DNA of 7,655 nt from GCA-2862585 sp049890295 (GTDB lineage Bacteria > Bacteroidota > Bacteroidia > Flavobacteriales > UBA7312). Shown here one piece after another: positions 7,357 to 7,655 of the stretch (within the stretch, counting starts at the first letter, position 1; each line of letters begins with the position of its first letter). The stretch is taken from contig JBMHBP010000028.1 of assembly GCA_049890295.1 (NCBI GenBank), forward strand, positions 1 to 7,655. Reading direction: 5' to 3'. The notes below the pieces were generated by a model, which saw only the letters and a program-made list of their open reading frames with translations, was not told where the DNA came from and ran no database searches. The translations under genes and the position numbers were made by a program.

Positions 7357-7364
7357 CAAAAATA
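7357..7364 (-). promoter_or_regulatory. Candidate -7 promoter element of the response regulator gene
   Basis: The minus strand reads TATTTTTG, a full match to TAnnTTTG and identical to the element before the TonB receptor gene. It ends 18 bases before the ATG at 7338. No TTG is found at the usual -33 distance. The rest of the gap up to the terminator at 7479 is very AT-rich, and I see nothing else clear in it. Confidence 0.45.
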
Positions 7365-7478
7365 TTTACACCAACTATAAAATCTGTTAATTATTAATGA
7401 AATAAAATTTATAAAACTGTCTGTTATTTTAAATTATAAGTTAAATAATTGTAAAGAATTATATTAAGATTTTTTATC

Positions 7479-7514
7479 AAAAAGAAAGCCCCGAACATTA
7501 CTGCTCGGGGCTTT
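7479..7514 (-). terminator. Intrinsic terminator after the T9SS-tailed protein gene
   Basis: AAAGCCCCGA (7485-7494) and TCGGGGCTTT (7505-7514) form a perfect 10-bp GC-rich stem with a 10-base loop. On the minus strand it is followed by CTTTTT. It begins 21 bases after the stop codon at 7536 and isolates the response regulator from the upstream gene. Confidence 0.9.
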
Positions 7515-7535
7515 AATCAATCTATTTTAAAAGGA

Positions 7536-7655
7536 TTATTGAAGAACAATCTTTTTGTTGATACCACCCGTTGAAGTTGTAATTTCTAAGAAATACACTC
7601 CTTTTGGTTGCGTGTTCATATCAATCACTTTCGTGAACTGACCAACAAATTCAGT
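7536..7655 (-). CDS. C-terminal end of a T9SS-secreted protein (5' part outside window)
   Basis: The last 39 codons and the TAA stop of a gene that enters from the right edge. The visible tail has the pattern of a type A T9SS sorting domain: a polar strand (FTKVIDMN), then QPKGVYFLEITT and a final GGINKKIVLQ. In Bacteroidota this tail directs proteins through the PorSS/T9SS machine across the outer membrane and is removed during surface attachment or release. What the rest of the protein does cannot be told from here. It is followed by a strong terminator, so it is probably the last gene of its transcription unit. Confidence 0.88.
   Translation of the reverse strand, partial: TEFVGQFTKVIDMNTQPKGVYFLEITTSTGGINKKIVLQ

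Noticed and set aside
7339..7359. Longer response regulator from a TTG start at 7359
   Set aside because: The extra seven residues precede the standard MKILIADDD start, and the TTG is part of a perfect -7 element.
7365..7478. Small gene or RNA in the AT-rich gap upstream of the regulator
   Set aside because: No credible open frame, stable hairpin or conserved RNA pattern was visible between the -7 element and the terminator.

Overview
The window looks like a piece of a low-GC member of the Bacteroidota, most likely a flavobacterium. The evidence is a TonB-dependent receptor with an N-terminal carboxypeptidase-D-like domain, a lipoprotein with a Cys-Gly-Gly-Asp-Asp start, a T9SS-type C-terminal tail, SprB-like and GCTDP modules, no Shine-Dalgarno sequences before the starts, and TAnnTTTG-type -7 promoter elements. 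Every gene seen is on the minus strand, so the window reads biologically from right to left. No RNA gene, mobile element or CRISPR array was seen. The longest stretch without a gene is about 200 bases.

Reading right to left: (1) 7655-7536 holds the last 39 codons of a secreted protein that ends in a type IX secretion sorting domain, closed by a strong terminator (7514-7479). (2) 7338-6673 is an OmpR/PhoB-type response regulator with its own likely -7 element; no histidine kinase gene is visible. (3) 6568-5345 is a parallel beta-helix lipoprotein, probably displayed on the cell surface. (4) 5247-2329 is a complete 972-residue TonB-dependent outer-membrane receptor. The short gap before it carries a strong terminator hairpin that overlaps a good promoter match. 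(5) 2199-1 is the first 733 codons of a large exported protein (an FG-GAP-type beta-propeller, SprB-like repeats, a GCTDP module and a fibronectin III-like domain). It runs off the left edge without a stop, and is separated from the receptor gene by another terminator.

The central trio (response regulator, surface lipoprotein, TonB receptor) is a plausible regulated uptake unit. The lipoprotein would handle or bind a ligand at the surface and the receptor would import it using TonB energy. The substrate cannot be read from the sequence. A regulatory link is inferred only from gene proximity and from short AT-rich repeats ahead of the lipoprotein gene. The two flanking secreted proteins appear to be independent transcription units.
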